DNA from: Lachnospiraceae bacterium
GTDB lineage: Bacteria > Bacillota > Clostridia > Lachnospirales > Lachnospiraceae
Assembly (NCBI GenBank): GCA_015057275.1
Contig: SVEO01000003.1
Coordinates: forward strand, 98,212 to 162,211
DNA: 64,000 nt
Reading direction: 5' to 3'
Part shown: positions 51,675-60,061 of the stretch, piece by piece
Layout of the letters: each line of letters starts with the position of its first letter
Numbering within the stretch: position 1 is the first letter of the stretch
Made by a program: the position numbers and the translations under genes
The notes under the pieces: generated by a model
What the model was told of the DNA's origin: nothing
Seen by the model: the letters and a program-made list of their open reading frames with translations, nothing else
The model's database searches: none

Positions 51675-53182
51675 ACAACAAATCCTCCTATCAGAATTGC
51701 AAACGGAATCACAAATACAACAACAATCGCTGTACGATTAACTTCAGCAGCCGTCAGAATCAATGAATCCGGTGTCAGCCCTTTCGCTGCAAGTGAAATG
51801 TTATCTTCCTGATCGGCAAGCCATGAAATCGCACTAACTAATAATTTATAATTACCGCCGTTTACGTTATCATTCGTCTGATCCATCATCAGGTAATGTG
51901 TGGAAAATACAACCATTCTTGTATCCGCATCTTCGGATACCGGATTGGAAATAGCCATACCAAGGTTAAAGGTACCGCTGCGGTCGCCCTCCGTCTTCTG
52001 CGTTGTTACACTACCTCTTTCTTTTAAGTATGCATAGGAAGAAGTCTGCAGGAACGGAACGATAGAAATATCATCCTTACCCTCTACTGTTTCCAAAGTA
52101 TCAAGTGCATCTGCCAAGTAAAGCATTAACTCGGTTTCAGCTAAAATCAAATCGTCCGTAATCGCATGAGAACGCATTCTCGGAACAATGGAGTATACCT
52201 CATTTTCAAAGTAGTAATTTGAGTTTGATTCCACAACACCGCCACCGGCAATTTCAATACCGTATGCAGCTAAAATCTTCTCGAAATTCGGCAGAGTAAA
52301 ACCTTCGTTTGTGTTCAGACGAACATCAATCAGCGCAGCCCCGCCATTATCAAGATATTCTAAAATTGCCTCTGTCTCTGCATCATTGAAATCCGTCTGT
52401 GGACCGTTGATAATTAAAACATCACAGTCATCCGGCAACTCATCCGTATCGGTCATATCCCAATACTTGAAATCCATATTCAGCTTCATAACCTCGCTGG
52501 CGAAAGTTTCACTCGGTGACTTTTCTTCTTCCTCACCGTGTCCCTGCATATAATATACAGTCTGAATATATTCGCTGGAAACGTACTTAATCGCTGTCGT
52601 AATCTGACCTTCGATATCGATTCCGGTTGTTGCTTCATTGCCCTTATCGTCTGTTTCGTTGATAAATACGTCTGAAAGCTCAATAACTCTGTGCTTTCTT
52701 GTAAATTCCGTATCTTCACTCTGGCACTCAGAACAGGTGTCTGCCTCTTCTGCACCGATATATTCGTAGCCGCATTCGGAGCAGGCCCATCTGGTACCGA
52801 CTACTACAACGCTACCCGGGGTAACATTTACGGAATATTCTTCCAGAAAATTAAAATCAATATCCGGGTCTATCGTCTCCGTATGAATCTTATCGGACGC
52901 TGCATCATAAAGCGCAACATAATTATCCATATAATCATTAGAATCGCCGGGACCGGCAATCGTGTAAATTGTCACGTCATCTTCCATCGCTTCAATCACA
53001 CCCTGAGTTGTCTCTGTCAATGTAAAGATGTCGTTATCTGTCATATCAAATTTTGTAAAATTCGCCGGAAGGCTGTTAATTACTACATTAATTACAATGA
53101 TAATTGCCAGCATAAGTACACATAAACCAAGGCTGTATCCACCATTGCGCAATGTCTTTTTCACATTTTTCTCTTTATTCAT
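51650..53182 (-). CDS. GldG-like ABC transport auxiliary protein with a zinc-ribbon-like insertion
   Basis: This 510-residue protein has a membrane helix near residues 17-38, a GldG/ABC-auxiliary extracytoplasmic domain (FDMTDNDIFTLTETTQGVIE, VYYMQGHGEEE, DVLIINGPQTDFNDAETEAI, LLVSAISWLADQEDNISL) and a C-terminal helix (TAIVVVFVIPFAILIGGFVVW). Inserted at about residues 134-153 is CSEC-x12-CSEC, a four-cysteine zinc-ribbon pattern that is unusual in an exported domain. GGAGG precedes the ATG. It works with the permease and ATPase encoded upstream. The substrate is unknown. Confidence 0.85.
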   Translation of the reverse strand: MNKEKNVKKTLRNGGYSLGLCVLMLAIIIVINVVINSLPANFTKFDMTDNDIFTLTETTQGVIEAMEDDVTIYTIAGPGDSNDYMDNYVALYDAASDKIHTETIDPDIDFNFLEEYSVNVTPGSVVVVGTRWACSECGYEYIGAEEADTCSECQSEDTEFTRKHRVIELSDVFINETDDKGNEATTGIDIEGQITTAIKYVSSEYIQTVYYMQGHGEEEEKSPSETFASEVMKLNMDFKYWDMTDTDELPDDCDVLIINGPQTDFNDAETEAILEYLDNGGAALIDVRLNTNEGFTLPNFEKILAAYGIEIAGGGVVESNSNYYFENEVYSIVPRMRSHAITDDLILAETELMLYLADALDTLETVEGKDDISIVPFLQTSSYAYLKERGSVTTQKTEGDRSGTFNLGMAISNPVSEDADTRMVVFSTHYLMMDQTNDNVNGGNYKLLVSAISWLADQEDNISLAAKGLTPDSLILTAAEVNRTAIVVVFVIPFAILIGGFVVWQKRRTR

Positions 53183-53197
53183 CTTTCCGGTTCCTCC

Positions 53198-54067
53198 TTA
53201 ACTCCATCTTCTCTTCTGTATCGACTGAACAGTTAAAAACAGGAACAGAATAACAACAGAAATATAATATACAACTGCAGTCAAGTCAAAGATACCGCCC
53301 ACGAAATTTTCGTAATAACCGGACAACGACATCTGCATTAAAATCTTCTGTAATAATCCTTCGAAAATGGAAGACTTCATAAGATAAAGTGCAATAACTG
53401 CGATTTCAGCAACTATGGTAAAAATAATACCAATTTTTTTGCTTCCCATAAGACTCTTAACCAATAGTCCAAGCAACATCACAATTACGATGCAGGCGAT
53501 AAAAGAAACAATCGCACTGCTCGGAATTACTGTTACGAGAGAACTTACCATAAAGGAAAGCATCAAAATAATAAAAGTTACAACGGCTGAGATAATCTGA
53601 TTTTCGGTCAGGGACGATACAAAAATACCAATGGAAAGGTATGCAAGTCCCATTAAGAAGAAACCGAGAATAGAAACATAGCTCATGCCGATATTTACCG
53701 TACCGTACTGCGTAAGCAAAATCGGATAAATACATACAATAAGCACCGGAATCGCAAATACCGCAGCAATCGCAAAAAACTTACCAAGTACAATCTTTGT
53801 GACGCTCACAGGGGAGGTTAACAGAAGCTGGTCCGTTTTTAAACGCTTTTCATCCGCAAAAATTTTCATCGTTACTACCGGCACAAGTACCATGAATACC
53901 ATGGTTACATAAGAATACTGTAAAGAGTAACCAATAAAAGCGTTGGCACTATGTAAGTTAATCCAATAATAACATAAACCGATTACCATCAGTAAAATTG
54001 ACATAAATACGTATCCGAGCATTGAAATAAAATAGGATTTGTATTCTCTTTTAAAAATCGCTAACAT
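53198..54067 (-). CDS. ABC-2 permease, GldF-like
   Basis: This 289-residue six-helix permease has helix 1 ISMLGYVFMSILLMVIGLCYY, the conserved loop FADEKRLKTDQLLLTSPVSVTKIVLGKF (cytoplasmic, typical of GldF/NosY-like permeases), and further helices FFAIAAVFAIPVLIVCIYPI, LGFFLMGLAYLSIGIFVSSL and VTFIILMLSFMVSSLVTVI. The gene begins immediately after the ATPase stop and ends 15 bp before the GldG-like gene. Confidence 0.92.
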   Translation of the reverse strand: MLAIFKREYKSYFISMLGYVFMSILLMVIGLCYYWINLHSANAFIGYSLQYSYVTMVFMVLVPVVTMKIFADEKRLKTDQLLLTSPVSVTKIVLGKFFAIAAVFAIPVLIVCIYPILLTQYGTVNIGMSYVSILGFFLMGLAYLSIGIFVSSLTENQIISAVVTFIILMLSFMVSSLVTVIPSSAIVSFIACIVIVMLLGLLVKSLMGSKKIGIIFTIVAEIAVIALYLMKSSIFEGLLQKILMQMSLSGYYENFVGGIFDLTAVVYYISVVILFLFLTVQSIQKRRWS

Positions 54068-55111
54068 TTACTTTCCACCTTTCCGGGAGGTAATATCTCT
54101 CAGCACAACCGGCTCGAATTTGTTCTCTTCTCTTCCCTTTTTATTTTTCTTACCATCTGTCGGTCTGTGGTCTGTTGCCTTACCCTCAGTAACTTTTAAG
54201 AATACATCTTCCAAGGACATATTGCTTGCCTTCATACCAAGAATCGGCATATTTAACTCAGCACAGCTCTTAAAGATACCTTCGCGGATATCTTCTTCCA
54301 TACGTGTTGTAACAATCACGTTCACGCAATCCTCTTCTGTACTGTGGTGAATCTCGTATTTTTCAACCTTACGAATCTTTTTAAGCATAGCTTCCACCTT
54401 ATAAGAAGGTCCCTTAATCGTAAGTTCAATGGTATTCCCACCAGAAACATGCTTGCTTAAATTCTCAACCTTATCACACGCCTGTACTTTGCCGTGAGCG
54501 ATAATAATAACCTCGTCACATACCGCACTTACCTCTGACAGAATGTGTGAACTCAATATAACAGTATGTTTCTTTCCCAACTTCTTAATCAAATCACGGA
54601 TTTCAATAATCTGTTTTGGGTCCAAACCTACCGTAGGCTCGTCCAGGATAATAACTTCCGGATAACCTAAAATCGCCTGTGCCAGGCCGACACGCTGACG
54701 GTAACCTTTGGATAAGTTTTTAATCAGGCGGAATGCCACGTCCTTAATCTTTGTCAGCTCTACGACTTCAATAATCATGCGGTCTCGGTCCTTCGCAGGG
54801 ATCCCCTTAAGCTCTGCCACAAACTCCAGATATTCCTTCGGTGTCATGTCCATATAGAGCGGTGGCAACTCCGGCAAATAGCCGATGCACTTCTTCGCCT
54901 CCTCCGGTTCTTCGAAAATGTCATGACCATCAATCAGCACTTGACCGTCGGTCGCTGCCAGATAACCGGTAATCATATTCATCGTTGTAGACTTACCGGC
55001 ACCATTCGGTCCCAAAAAACCGTAAATCTTTCCCTTTTCTATGGTAAAACTGACATCATCTACAGCTAAATGATTTCCATATCTCTTTGTGAGATGTTTT
55101 ACTTCTATCAA
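54068..55111 (-). CDS. ABC transporter ATP-binding protein, GldA-like
   Basis: This 347-residue ABC ATPase has Walker A GPNGAGKST (about residues 34-42), the Q-loop region YLPELPPLYMDMTPKEYL, the signature NLSKGYRQRVGLAQAI, Walker B VIILDEPTVGLDPKQ and the H-loop VILSSHILSE. A C-terminal Lys/Glu-rich tail of about 35 residues follows the standard end. Translation appears to begin at TTG (55111) with GGAGG eight bases upstream. It is the first gene of a four-gene operon (ATPase, permease, GldG-like, DUF4340). Confidence 0.94.
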   Translation of the reverse strand: MIEVKHLTKRYGNHLAVDDVSFTIEKGKIYGFLGPNGAGKSTTMNMITGYLAATDGQVLIDGHDIFEEPEEAKKCIGYLPELPPLYMDMTPKEYLEFVAELKGIPAKDRDRMIIEVVELTKIKDVAFRLIKNLSKGYRQRVGLAQAILGYPEVIILDEPTVGLDPKQIIEIRDLIKKLGKKHTVILSSHILSEVSAVCDEVIIIAHGKVQACDKVENLSKHVSGGNTIELTIKGPSYKVEAMLKKIRKVEKYEIHHSTEEDCVNVIVTTRMEEDIREGIFKSCAELNMPILGMKASNMSLEDVFLKVTEGKATDHRPTDGKKNKKGREENKFEPVVLRDITSRKGGK

Positions 55112-55130
55112 AATTCTTTCCTCCTTTGAT

Positions 55131-55172
55131 ATTCTGTCCTACACTTTGACAGAATGCATCTGCATTATTATA
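55131..55172 (-). promoter_or_regulatory. Extended -10 and leader hairpin of the Gld-like operon
   Basis: TATAAT (55172-55167) with TG one base upstream has only a weak -35. Between it and the RBS is a perfect 8-bp inverted repeat, ATTCTGTC / GACAGAAT (55131-55138 and 55148-55155), which could be an operator or an RNA hairpin. Confidence 0.5.
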
Positions 55173-55225
55173 ACACAATATACAAAATTTTTGTAGCGTT
55201 TTTTTTGAAGATTTTGTGAAAAATG

Positions 55226-55264
55226 ACGAAAAAAAGGCAGAAAGCTTTCTCCCTTCTGCCTTTT
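55226..55264 (-). terminator. Terminator of dapA-dapB
   Basis: AAAGGCAGAA (55233-55242) and TTCTGCCTTT (55254-55263) form the stem, followed on the minus strand by TTTTTTTCG. It starts 6 bp after the dapB stop. Confidence 0.85.
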
Positions 55265-55269
55265 CATCA

Positions 55270-56025
55270 TTATCCAATGACATTGCTCATATCATACATC
55301 CCCGCAGGCTTTCCTGCAATATATTTTGCTGCCTGAATCGCCCCCTTGCCAAATACGGCTCTGGATGTTGCGGAATGTTTTAATTCGATTACCTCATCTG
55401 TACCGGCAAAAATCACTTCATGTTCACCGACAATCGTGCCACCGCGTACTGCGCTGATGCCAATTTCCTTCTGCGGTCTCTGCTCACGTACCGTGCTTCG
55501 ATCATAACGGTAGGTATATTCATTACCTAGAGCGGCATTCATGGAATCTGCCAGTGCAAGCGCAGTTCCGCTTGGAGCATCCAACTTAAATTTGTGGTGA
55601 CGCTCTACGATTTCCATATCAAATCCGGCGTTTGCAAAAATCTCTGCCGCAATAGAAAGTAATTTCATCAGAGCATTAATGCCAAGCGACATGTTCGCCG
55701 ACTTAAGTACCGGAATTTTTTTTGAAACTTTAGCCACATTCTGAAGCTGTTCCTCCGACAGCCCTGTCGTACAAAGAACAACCGGCAAATTCTTTTCCAC
55801 CGCATAATCTAACATGTGGTCCACACCTTTAGCCGAAGCAAAATCAATAATCACATCTGCCTCTTCCTTACAGTCAAAAATCTCCGCATAAACCGGATAT
55901 GTATTTGCTACCCCTGTAAATGGGTCGATTCCCGCAACAATCTGCGCGTTCTCATCCTCTGCAACAAGCCCGGAAATCATCTGTCCCATTTTACCGTTGC
56001 AGCCGTTCATAATGATTCTAACCAT
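55270..56025 (-). CDS. dapB: 4-hydroxy-tetrahydrodipicolinate reductase
   Basis: DapB reduces the DapA product to tetrahydrodipicolinate, for lysine and meso-diaminopimelate. The 251-residue protein shows the NAD(P) fingerprint IIMNGCNGKMGQMISG, DFASAKGVDHML, CTTGLSEEQL, the substrate segment ERHHKFKLDAPSGTAL (catalytic His and Lys) and SAVRGGTIVGEHEVIFAG. AAGGAG precedes the ATG. It is 21 bp downstream of dapA and is co-regulated by the lysine riboswitch. Confidence 0.97.
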   Translation of the reverse strand: MVRIIMNGCNGKMGQMISGLVAEDENAQIVAGIDPFTGVANTYPVYAEIFDCKEEADVIIDFASAKGVDHMLDYAVEKNLPVVLCTTGLSEEQLQNVAKVSKKIPVLKSANMSLGINALMKLLSIAAEIFANAGFDMEIVERHHKFKLDAPSGTALALADSMNAALGNEYTYRYDRSTVREQRPQKEIGISAVRGGTIVGEHEVIFAGTDEVIELKHSATSRAVFGKGAIQAAKYIAGKPAGMYDMSNVIG

Positions 56026-56046
56026 CTTAATTCTCCTTTGCGACGA

Positions 56047-56934
56047 TTATTTTACTAAGCCGTAGTTTTTCATCGCACGAAGTAATACTTCCTTGTTCTT
56101 ATCTTCCATCTCAGTCAACGGAGCTCTTAAAGAACCAACTTCCATACCCATCATGTTAAGGGCAGCTTTTACCGGAATCGGATTTACTTCGCAGAATAAT
56201 GCATTAATCAGCTCTAATGCGTCAAGCTGCATTTTGGCTGCAGTCTGATAATCACCTGCAAAGCAAGCTGCTGTCATGTCGTGTGTCTGCTTCGGAGCAA
56301 CATTTGCCAAAACAGAAATAACACCCTTGCTGCCGATGGACATCATCGGAACAATCATGTCATCGTTACCGGAATAAATGTCAAGCTCACCCTCCGTAAT
56401 CGATGCAATCTTAGCAACCTGAGAAATATTACCGCTTGCTTCCTTAATCGCTACAATATTGTCTGCTCCTTTGAATGCCTTTAATGCAACTTCCGGTGTG
56501 ATGTTACAACCGGTTCTGGAAGCCACACTGTACATAATAATAGGCAAATCTACCGATTTCGCAATGTCGATATAATACTGTGCCAAGCCTGCCTGTGTTG
56601 CCTTATTGTAATATGGTGTTACACAAAGTAATCCATCCGCACCAACCTGTTGTGCCTTTTTCGATAAATCTACAGCTTCCCGTGTACAATTAGAACCGGT
56701 ACCTGCAACTACCGGCACGCGCTTCGCAACTTTATCAACTGCATAACGAATACACTCTAAATGCTCGTCGTGTGTCATCGTGGAAGACTCACCGGTCGTT
56801 CCGCAAATGATAATACTGTCTGTTCCTTCTTTAATCTGGAAATCAATTAACTCACCAAGTTTATCGAAGTTAATTGTGCCGTCTGCATACATCGGTGTGA
56901 CAATCGCAACACCTGAACCTGTAAATATTGACAT
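56047..56934 (-). CDS. dapA: 4-hydroxy-tetrahydrodipicolinate synthase
   Basis: DapA condenses pyruvate with aspartate-semialdehyde. The 295-residue TIM barrel has GTTGESSTMTHDEH (substrate loop), VPVVAGTGSNCTREAVDLSK, VTPYYNKATQAGLAQYY with the catalytic Tyr, the Schiff-base Lys in NIVAIKEASGNI (about residue 163) and SGNDDMIVPMMSIGSKGVIS. It is the first gene of dapA-dapB and directly follows the lysine riboswitch. Confidence 0.97.
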   Translation of the reverse strand: MSIFTGSGVAIVTPMYADGTINFDKLGELIDFQIKEGTDSIIICGTTGESSTMTHDEHLECIRYAVDKVAKRVPVVAGTGSNCTREAVDLSKKAQQVGADGLLCVTPYYNKATQAGLAQYYIDIAKSVDLPIIMYSVASRTGCNITPEVALKAFKGADNIVAIKEASGNISQVAKIASITEGELDIYSGNDDMIVPMMSIGSKGVISVLANVAPKQTHDMTAACFAGDYQTAAKMQLDALELINALFCEVNPIPVKAALNMMGMEVGSLRAPLTEMEDKNKEVLLRAMKNYGLVK

Positions 56935-56983
56935 ATCTTATACCTCCATTATGTAATTTCTCTTTCTAGCTGCGCCTCTGCGC

Positions 56984-57198
56984 AAAAATGGCCTGTGCAT
57001 ACATACACACAGGCCTAAAAATCACGAAAATTTGTAGCGCCCCATCTGTATGTACTCAGATGACAGTGACAGTTCTCTTAAAACTGCCCCCAAGAAAAAG
57101 CTTCCGGTACTTTTCTTTCGGCACTGCTTCCTTTCTTCTATCTTCACTTATGTCCGGCATATCCGAAAGAATACTGATAATCAGTGCAACCTCTACAT
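56984..57198 (-). promoter_or_regulatory. Lysine riboswitch (L box) with terminator, upstream of dapA
   Basis: The leader RNA begins with TGTAGAGGTTGCA (57198 on) and contains the lysine-aptamer blocks AGCAGTGCCGAAA and CACTGTCA. It closes with GGGGCGCTACA (57043-57033), so TGTAG / CTACA form P1. The expression platform is a 10-bp stem GGCCTGTGTG / TGCACAGGCC (56990-57015) followed by ATTTTTG. Lysine binding should favour termination. This accounts for the 315-bp gap between dapA and the SSB-like gene. Confidence 0.85.
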
Positions 57199-57207
57199 AT
57201 CATCATG

Positions 57208-57236
57208 ATATTATCACTATTTCGGAGTAATGTCAA
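57208..57236 (-). promoter_or_regulatory. Sigma-A promoter of dapA-dapB
   Basis: A perfect TTGACA (57236-57231), 17-base spacer and TAATAT (57213-57208). The predicted start at about 57201 is just before P1 of the riboswitch. Confidence 0.88.
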
Positions 57237-57249
57237 CCGATTTTAAAAA

Positions 57250-57876
57250 CTAGTCAATATATTCCAGCTTGCTTACCGACACCTCATATGCGGTATGTTT
57301 TTCCAACTCCTCCTCACTGATTTTCTTCATATATTCGCGGCTCTGTACGCGTCCCCAAATCTGGATGCGTCCACCAACTTCAAATCCGGATGCGTACCTT
57401 GCATTTCTACCCCATGCGATACAAGGTATGTAGTCAGACTTCCCATACGGACGGTTCACTGCGATGAGTAAATCAGCAATTTCACGGCCAAGCGGTGTCT
57501 TGCGGTAAATCGGCGGCTTGCAGATAAATCCATCCAGGAAAATCTGATTTGTCTTGCCGAATTCCTGCTCTTCCTCCACAAATTCCCATTCTCTAACAAA
57601 AATTGAAAGAATGAGTCGATTTTTCGTGACCTCATGACGGTTATAGGAACGGAACTGTCCGGAAATCTCCACTTTTCTGCCAATGTAAGATTCCGTTACA
57701 TCCACCAGTCGCTCGGAAACCATCAATGGTATAATGTCTGCCATCTGACTTAAACGGCTGACTGAAATGTCTACCAGATAAAATCCTTCCCCGAATACTT
57801 CGTGGGAATAGCGGAAATCAGAAATGATTTCACCGACCATCCCTACTTTATTGTTCTCAATTACCTTATCAATCAT
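57250..57876 (-). CDS. SSB-like protein with two OB-fold regions
   Basis: This 208-residue protein has two halves that each look like a single-strand-binding OB-fold. The N-terminal half (about 8-97) reads VGMVGEIISDFRYSHEVFGE, EISGQFRSYNRHEVTKNRLI. The C-terminal half (about 110-205) reads DGFICKPPIYRKTPLGREIA, then LIAVNRPYGKSDYIPCIAWG and GGRIQIWGRVQSREY. It lacks the acidic DDDIPF-type tail of housekeeping SSB, so it is probably a paralogue with another role. The ATG follows AAGGGAG. No obvious operon partner. Confidence 0.8.
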   Translation of the reverse strand: MIDKVIENNKVGMVGEIISDFRYSHEVFGEGFYLVDISVSRLSQMADIIPLMVSERLVDVTESYIGRKVEISGQFRSYNRHEVTKNRLILSIFVREWEFVEEEQEFGKTNQIFLDGFICKPPIYRKTPLGREIADLLIAVNRPYGKSDYIPCIAWGRNARYASGFEVGGRIQIWGRVQSREYMKKISEEELEKHTAYEVSVSKLEYID

Positions 57877-58092
57877 TGTATATCTCCCTTCTTGCTGCTC
57901 TACGACCTTGTCGTGTAAAATGATACTGACATTCTATTTTATGTTATATATTCTTTAATTATGTGCATTTCCTTAAGGACAGAAAAATTATAGCAAATGA
58001 ATGTTTATAGTGCAATAGCGATACTTGTCTGCTTTCGCCTACTCCTGACGACTCTTGTCGAATGCAAATCTTGTGTTTTTTTTATTTTTTTG

Positions 58093-58120
58093 TTGTAATT
58101 TTTTGTTTCTGTGCTAAACT
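58093..58120 (+). promoter_or_regulatory. Sigma-A promoter of typA
   Basis: TTGTAA (58093-58098) and TAAACT (58115-58120), 16-base spacer ending in TGC (extended -10). Leader about 40 bases. Confidence 0.6.
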
Positions 58121-58163
58121 AATGGATGTTTTTTGAATCATTTAGAAAGGCATTGGTATTGTT

Positions 58164-59990
58164 ATGAAAACAAAGAGAGAAGATATCCGCAACATTGCGA
58201 TTATCGCCCACGTTGACCATGGTAAAACCACACTGGTTGACGAGTTATTGAAGCAGAGTGGCGTTTTCCGGGCAAATCAGGAAGTTGCCGAACGCGTGAT
58301 GGATTCAAATGATATTGAGCGTGAACGCGGAATTACAATTTTGGCTAAAAATACCGCCATTTATTATAAGGATACTAAGATTAATATTATTGATACTCCG
58401 GGACATGCCGATTTTGGGGGCGAGGTGGAGCGTGTACTGAAAATGGTAAACGGTGTCATTCTGGTCGTGGATGCGTTTGAAGGCGCGATGCCACAGACGA
58501 AGTTTGTCTTAAAAAAAGCACTAGAGCTGAAGCTGCCGGTCATTGTCTGCATCAATAAGATTGACCGACCGGAAGCCCGCCCGGAAGAAGTTATCGATGA
58601 AGTATTAGAACTCTTTCTGGAGCTTGACGCCAGCGATGAACAGCTTGACTGTCCATTCATTTTCGCTTCCGCCAAGTCCGGTTTTGCGATGCTAAATTTA
58701 AATGACGAGCGCAAGGATATGACCCCGTTATTTGAAACGATTCTTGATTATATTCCTTGTCCGGAAGGTGACCCGGATGCGGATACGCAGGTGTTAATCA
58801 GCACCATCGATTACAACGAATATGTCGGCCGTATCGGTGTCGGCAAGGTGGACAACGGCGTAATCAAAGTAAATCAGGATTGCGTGCTTGTAAATGCACA
58901 CGATGCAGAATTTAAAAAACGCGTAAAAATCAGCAAGCTGTACGAATTTGACGGATTAAATAAAGTGGAGATTGCTGAGGCTGGTATCGGTTCGATTGTG
59001 GCAATTTCCGGCATTGCTGATATTCATATCGGCGACACGATTTGCTCACCGGAAAATCCGGTGGCGATTCCGTTCCAAAAGATTTCCGAGCCAACCATCG
59101 CGATGCACTTTATGGTCAATGATTCCCCGCTCGCCGGTCAGGAAGGTAAATATGTAACTTCCAGACATATTCGAGAGCGTTTGTTCCGCGAACTAAACAC
59201 CGATGTTTCGCTACGCGTGGAAGAAACCGACACAACAGAGAGTTTTAAGGTGTCCGGCCGTGGTGAGCTCCACTTATCTGTATTAATCGAAAATATGCGT
59301 CGCGAAGGCTATGAATTTGCTGTAAGTAAGGCTGAGGTGCTCTACAAGAAGGATGAGAATGGTAAGTTGCTGGAACCAATGGAACTTGCTTATATCGATG
59401 TCCCGGATGAGTTTTCCGGTTCAGTTATTGAGAAGTTGAGTATTCGTAAAGGCGAGCTTCGTTCCATGACGACAACGAATAGCGGTTCTACTCGCCTGGA
59501 ATTTTCTATTCCTTCCCGTGGTCTGATTGGTTATCGCGGCGAATTTATGACTGACACGAAAGGCAATGGTATCATTAATACTATTTTTGATGGTTACGGT
59601 CCGTTTAAGGGTGATTTCCCATACCGCCAGTTAAGCTCTCTGATTGCTTTTGAGGCAGGAGAATCGATTACCTACGGTTTATTCAATGCTCAGGAACGTG
59701 GTACATTATTTATCGGACCTGGCGAGAAAGTTTATGCCGGTATGGTAGTCGGCCAGCACGGCAAGAGTGACGATATTGAAGTAAATGTCTGCAAGAAAAA
59801 ACAGTTGACTAATACGCGGGCTTCCGGTTCGGATGACGCATTAAAGCTCGTCCCGCCGAAAATTATGAGTCTCGAGCAATGCCTTGATTTCATTGACAAT
59901 GACGAATTGCTTGAAGTTACACCAAAGAGTCTGCGAATTCGCAAGAAGATTCTTGACCATACACTTCGTTATCGAGCAAACAGAAAATAA
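58164..59990 (+). CDS. typA: GTP-binding protein TypA/BipA
   Basis: TypA is a ribosome-associated translational GTPase involved in ribosome assembly and stress growth. The 608-residue protein contains G1 AHVDHGKTTL (about residues 15-24), the switch I RGITILAKNTA segment, G3 DTPGHADF, G4 NKIDRPEARP, and G5 FASAKSG. EF-G-like domains II, III and V follow, then the BipA-specific C-terminal domain (LIGYRGEFMTDTKGNGIINT, ending in RIRKKILDHTLRYRANRK). It is monocistronic, with a terminator 15 bp downstream. Confidence 0.98.
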   Translation: MKTKREDIRNIAIIAHVDHGKTTLVDELLKQSGVFRANQEVAERVMDSNDIERERGITILAKNTAIYYKDTKINIIDTPGHADFGGEVERVLKMVNGVILVVDAFEGAMPQTKFVLKKALELKLPVIVCINKIDRPEARPEEVIDEVLELFLELDASDEQLDCPFIFASAKSGFAMLNLNDERKDMTPLFETILDYIPCPEGDPDADTQVLISTIDYNEYVGRIGVGKVDNGVIKVNQDCVLVNAHDAEFKKRVKISKLYEFDGLNKVEIAEAGIGSIVAISGIADIHIGDTICSPENPVAIPFQKISEPTIAMHFMVNDSPLAGQEGKYVTSRHIRERLFRELNTDVSLRVEETDTTESFKVSGRGELHLSVLIENMRREGYEFAVSKAEVLYKKDENGKLLEPMELAYIDVPDEFSGSVIEKLSIRKGELRSMTTTNSGSTRLEFSIPSRGLIGYRGEFMTDTKGNGIINTIFDGYGPFKGDFPYRQLSSLIAFEAGESITYGLFNAQERGTLFIGPGEKVYAGMVVGQHGKSDDIEVNVCKKKQLTNTRASGSDDALKLVPPKIMSLEQCLDFIDNDELLEVTPKSLRIRKKILDHTLRYRANRK

Positions 59991-60005
59991 TTTCTTTTAC
60001 AAACT

Positions 60006-60046
60006 AAAGAACGCACATACCAAAATAAGAGGTATGTGCGTTCTTT
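60006..60046. terminator. Bidirectional terminator between typA and the YigZ gene
   Basis: A 16-bp perfect stem (AAAGAACGCACATACC at 60006-60021 and complement at 60031-60046) with a 9-base loop, with A and T runs on both sides. Confidence 0.92.
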
Positions 60047-60061
60047 TATTTTTATATGATA

